The notes under the pieces were generated by a model. That model saw only the letters and a program-made list of their open reading frames with translations. It did not search any database and was not told where the DNA came from. The position numbers and the translations under genes are program-made. This document shows positions 60,222 to 64,000 of a stretch of DNA of 64,000 nucleotides, piece after piece (position 1 is the stretch's first letter; every line of letters begins with the position of its first letter). The stretch is from Heterostelium multicystogenum (Eukaryota > Evosea > Eumycetozoa > Acytosteliales > Acytosteliaceae). Where the stretch lies: contig RCNN01000068.1 of the NCBI GenBank assembly GCA_003667245.1, positions 78,374 to 142,373 on the forward strand, given 5' to 3'.

Positions 60222-63221
60222 ATGGAGCCCATTGCGGAAAATTCAAAATCAACAACAGGTACACTATGAAAATTCAAAACCACTAAACACTTCCACCCTA
60301 AGGAAGTTAAAGAACCTCATTTCGAAATCCTCATCTTCTTCCTCCTCACAACATAATACTTATCCACTTCCCGGAAAATCGAGTAGTGCTAATTCTAGCA
60401 GTAGCAGCAGCAGTAGCAGTAAAAATAGTAAAAGCAATAATAATAATAATAATAACAACAGTCATCATCATACTGTTTCAAATCCTTTATCAATATCTCA
60501 CGATCCAAATACCAAATCATCTAGTTATATAGTAATTGTAGCAGTGCTAATTCATCACCACAACAGTCAACGACCAGTAGCAGTAAAACATCTCCGTCTT
60601 TAAGCAATGGAATGACTCCCATTAGCCAAACATCTGACGATTATGATATGCTCTCGCAGAGCAGCATGAGCTTTAGCAGTGGCCTGCTTTCACTGCAACT
60701 GAGACGTTCTTCAGATTGCAGCGATTTTTCAGACAAATTATCACCACGAACATCTTCTTTCCTTGGAAATCCAAACAGAAGATCCGCCTCACCAAATACA
60801 ATTTTACAAATACCACACCACAGAGGACTCTCGCCAAGAACTTCGATCACCCTAAGCACCCACAATCCTAAACGACTTTCGAGCAACATGAAAAATCGAT
60901 CTTTTTCATTCTTCAACCTTCAACACCAGCAAAACACCAACGATATTCCAGACCCACTCGAATCCTCAGCCAACCCTAGCAATAGCAACTCAGAGCCGAT
61001 CACCAATAATACACGTTTGAGAAGTCAGAGCGATGTTGTACACCCTTCTTTGGAATCAGTCCTCCTATGAAGGTGAGTTTGTAAAGGAGATCCACGAAAC
61101 TTTGATAAGATCAACATCGAATCCACAATTGCACCAACTTCTGTATCAATTCCAAGTCCATTCAAATCTCAACGGAAATGAAGATGATGAAATTCATAAA
61201 GAGATACATCAGCAGGTCGAAGATTCTAAATCGAAATCTGCTTTGCTCCCACTTCCAAGTATGGTACCCATAGCCTCTTCAGATCTGGTTTTTGGATCAA
61301 GAGCAATCGGTTTCATCAGGATCTCTGGATCGTATCATAGAGCTACTTACAGACATTTCGACTTACACTGGTACACAATATGTGGAAGATTTCCTCTACA
61401 CATACCACTACTTTATTAAAGATCGTGAACTTCTTGAAAGACTTGAACAGAGATTCCTTCAGCCTCTCTCTCCTGACCAAAAGAATACACTCTCAGCAAA
61501 AGAACAAGAGCAAACAATACATCAAATTAAGATAAGGTAAGATCAATTCAACTGAATATTACCGATGCAACTTCTAACATCTATCCAACAGAGTAATTAA
61601 TGTTTTAAAGAAATGGGTCGAGGGACATTCTTATGATTTCAAAAATCCCTCATTATATAAAACCTTTTACTCAATTCCTGGAGCTAGTCAATCAGTTTAA
61701 TCCCAAGTGGGGAAACTATATAAAGAAATTGCTCTCTGCACATGTCATTAAATTCTTTGACAACCCTCAGAATGAAATTCCATTGGAAATGAAAGAGTTG
61801 GTCCCAACATTGGAAATCGATACAATTGCAGCCATAATGGCAAAGTCACTTCCACTCAAAGACAGAAAGAAGAAGCTGAGAGTAATTAAGAACTCATTCT
61901 TGGCACAGGAAGCTATCGATTGGCTTATGAAAAAGATTTCTGTTTGGAAAATCGATCACAGGCAATTTCCATGCTCAATAACATGATATCCCAGCAACTA
62001 ATTAGACATCACTCATATAAATCAAAAGAAATGGCTAACAGTAGTAATCCAAATGGCGCAACATTAGAAATCAACAACAGCAGCAATACAGCAGAATCTG
62101 GATCTCCATCATCGCACAGTTCGTCCAGCACTATCTTTAAAGATAAAGAATCAACTGTATATTACTTCTCCAAATATGACACAAGCAATGAATAGAATAT
62201 CCAGAACCTATCCTACCCAAACAATTCCAACCATCCAGTACATTCCTTGACATTCACCCAGTAGAAGTTGCCAGACAACTTACATTGATTGAGTTTACAC
62301 TTTTCTGTAAGATAACACCAGCAGAACTTTCTCACCAAGCCTGGAACAAGAAAGATTCAGAAATCAATGCTCCAAACGTAATGGCATTCATCAAGAGATC
62401 AAATACACTCAGCTATTGGGTAGCAACTGTAAGCGCAAACTGTATAGCCTTGAAACAATAGAATCAAACTAATAGCTATTATTATTATTTAGGAAATATT
62501 ATTATCAACCAATTTGAAACAAAGAGCAACAGTATTGAAAAGATTTATCACAGTTGCAGGTGTAAGTTTTTAGACTATTAATATTCAGCATCGAGTTCTA
62601 ATAATAATTCAAATATAGATTTTAAGAAAGATGAACAATTGGAATACATTGATGGGCGTAATGTTGGGACTAAATCTTGGAAGCATACAGAGACTAAAGA
62701 AAACCTGGGAATTTTTTACCTAAAACAATGCTTGATATTTTCGAAACACTGACGCGAGAGGACCAGTGCATCCCAAAACTATGCATTCTACAGAAAGACA
62801 ATGAACACTCACACCTATCCATGTCTACATATTTTGCTGTATATCTTCGTGATTTAACATTTATAGAGGATGCCAACTTGGATATTTTAGATAATGGACA
62901 TGTTAATTTTGCAAAGGTAAGTGGAAGATTGTCAAGTCACACTCTCATTAGCTAAACTAACCATCAATATTTTTAGATGAAAATGATATCAAAAGTTTTA
63001 TCAGATGTACATAGATATCAATCAGTTCCATATCACCTCAAGAAAATTGATGCAATTGAAAAGCTGTTAAAATTCAGTTTAGTTTTAAAGGATAAAGATG
63101 TAGGTATTAGTATGCAGTAAAATCCTACTATAGAATGGAATTGCTAATTTTCACTCACTTAATTATTATGATAGTTGTACAAAAGCATCAAATATATGTG
63201 AAGAAACTACAAGAACCATGA
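60222..63221 (+). CDS. Ras guanine nucleotide exchange factor with DEP domain
   Basis: Starts at ATG 60222; CCC at 60228-60230 must be CC for the frame to continue (MEPLRKIQNQ). Order: Ser/Asn-rich N-terminus to about 61250; REM/RasGEF-N domain (SLDRIIELLTDISTYTGTQY) from about 61310; DEP domain (AQEAIDWLMKK...) from about 61890; CDC25-type catalytic domain (FLDIHPVEVARQLTLIEF; LRKMNNWNTLMGVMLGLNLG) from about 62240. Introns at 61537-61591, 62429-62492, 62562-62618 and 62917-62976 are 55-64 nt, plus one near 63100-63170. Homopolymer or dinucleotide indels break the frame near 60230, 60525, 61660, 61930, 62195 and 62710. Because the domain sequence is well conserved these are probably errors. 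The stop is TGA at 63219-63221, or TAA at 63277 if the last junction differs. It would activate Ras at the membrane; which of the many gef genes it is cannot be told. Confidence 0.75.
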
Positions 63222-63416
63222 CCATGGGAGGAAACGATCCAAAGAAAAAGTCCTCTTTTTTTACAACAAGAAAATAAATCTTTCTTTATTTATCCAATAA
63301 ACAAATGTATACCAGTCACTAATCAATTCCAATAATATCAAGAATCAATCGTTATTAAAGTATGTGATTGCTATTCGTTTAAATATATACTGTAAGGTTA
63401 TTTCTTATTTTTTTTT

Positions 63417-64000
63417 TTATTGTTGGTGATCTGAGGTTGTTGGCATAGCCTCTGATCTCTTTTCGGCTTGGTCCATTTCAACTCCATTCTCTTCGTCACG
63501 AATATATTGGTGTGGATCAACACCTTCGAAATCCTTTGGATAGTCGGAAGCGACAACCCAGAATGCATGATCACTGAAGTATTCTTCTTTGGTGAGCTTA
63601 CCAATCTTACCGATTTGCTTCATACAGAAACCAGAGATGATACCTCCAGCAATACCAACACCATGGCGATGAAGGTCATTGCAGCATTACGCTTAGCTTG
63701 GTCATTACCAGCTGGGAACAAAATTTTGAATTCCTCTGGAGAGTAGATATCTGGGCTGTTGATGGCATGGGCAGCAGCAATAACAGCAGCAATACTTCCA
63801 ACCAAACCTGGGATACCATGCAAATTGTTAATACCACAGGTATCTTGGATGTTGAAACGTCTGGCCAAGAATGGAGTCAAGAAGATATAACCTAAAACAC
63901 TGACTGAACCAATGATGAAACCCATTGAGATGGCTGGACCTGGGTTGACATTGAGGTGTGCCATGACACCCTGTACGACACCACCTGCCAAGTACTGTTT
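63417..64000 (-). CDS. rhgA: Rhesus-type ammonium/CO2 channel, 3' part
   Basis: The C-terminal part of a polytopic membrane protein; the 5' end is beyond the window. It contains IQDTCGINNLHGIPGLVG, a hallmark of Rh proteins rather than Amt transporters, with membrane segments on either side (MGFIIGSVSVLGYIFLTPF). A last membrane helix is followed by a charged cytosolic tail ending at TAA 63417-63419. The frame breaks at 63661-63662, where one base (CC instead of CCC on plus) is missing inside the last helix (FIAMG then VGIAGGIISGF). This is almost certainly an error in a conserved gene. It converges with the RasGEF gene, 196 bases apart. Confidence 0.75.

Noticed and set aside
1..64000. CRISPR arrays, prokaryotic operons or riboswitches
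   Set aside because: No regularly spaced short repeats; introns, base composition and gene types are eukaryotic.

Overview
The window looks like nuclear DNA of a dictyostelid social amoeba. It is very AT-rich, introns are short (about 46-80 nt, GTAAGT/GTATGT...AG), coding regions carry Asn/Gln/Ser runs, and the recognisable genes are amoebozoan in style: a Skp1-type double glycosyltransferase, an eIF2-alpha-like kinase, a DEP/REM RasGEF and a Rhesus-type ammonium channel. The base composition is less extreme than I would expect for D. discoideum, so a group 1 or 2 species (Cavenderia or Heterostelium type) is my guess. The species itself cannot be read from the sequence.

Region 1 (about 1.4-35.4 kb, with an outlier at 46.3-48.1 kb) is a rearranged cluster of twelve genes or gene remnants that encode an N-terminal B-box zinc finger, a coiled coil, an Asn/Ser-rich linker and a C-terminal kelch-like propeller. 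One copy is fully open (12897-14597) and two others have only one frameshift each. A unit of about 9 kb is present twice (about 3.2-12.25 kb and 18.36-27.54 kb). It carries a Crinkler/RHS-like P-loop NTPase gene, an ankyrin-like remnant, a divergent B-box/kelch gene and two B-box/propeller genes. The two units differ by a 0.6-kb deletion, a 0.3-kb inversion, an internal gene deletion and many small indels. A second segment (14.79-15.83 kb versus 32.5-33.56 kb) has the same four blocks in different order and orientation. Differences among the propeller paralogues fall at regularly spaced positions, one or two per 41-47-residue module, in an otherwise almost invariant protein. This is the most interesting signal in the window and suggests a diversifying recognition family.

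Region 2 (35.8-45.5 kb) holds ordinary-looking genes: a probable pgtA-like bifunctional glycosyltransferase, a large secreted GPI-anchored protein, and a tandem pair of Cys-rich secreted proteins. Region 3 (48.4-51.6 kb) has a decayed ORF, a 5'-truncated non-LTR retrotransposon fragment ending 24 bp upstream of a tRNA-Val(AAC) gene, and another coding remnant just downstream of that tRNA. Region 4 (52.2-64 kb) has the eIF2-alpha-type kinase, a gene-poor 6-kb stretch with only scattered exon-like pieces, a RasGEF gene, and the 3' end of a Rhesus-type gene running off the right edge.

Many genes, including well-conserved ones (kinase, RasGEF, Rh channel), are broken by single-base indels in homopolymer runs. 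This pattern suggests sequencing or assembly error, so most 'pseudogene' labels below mean 'not open as written'.
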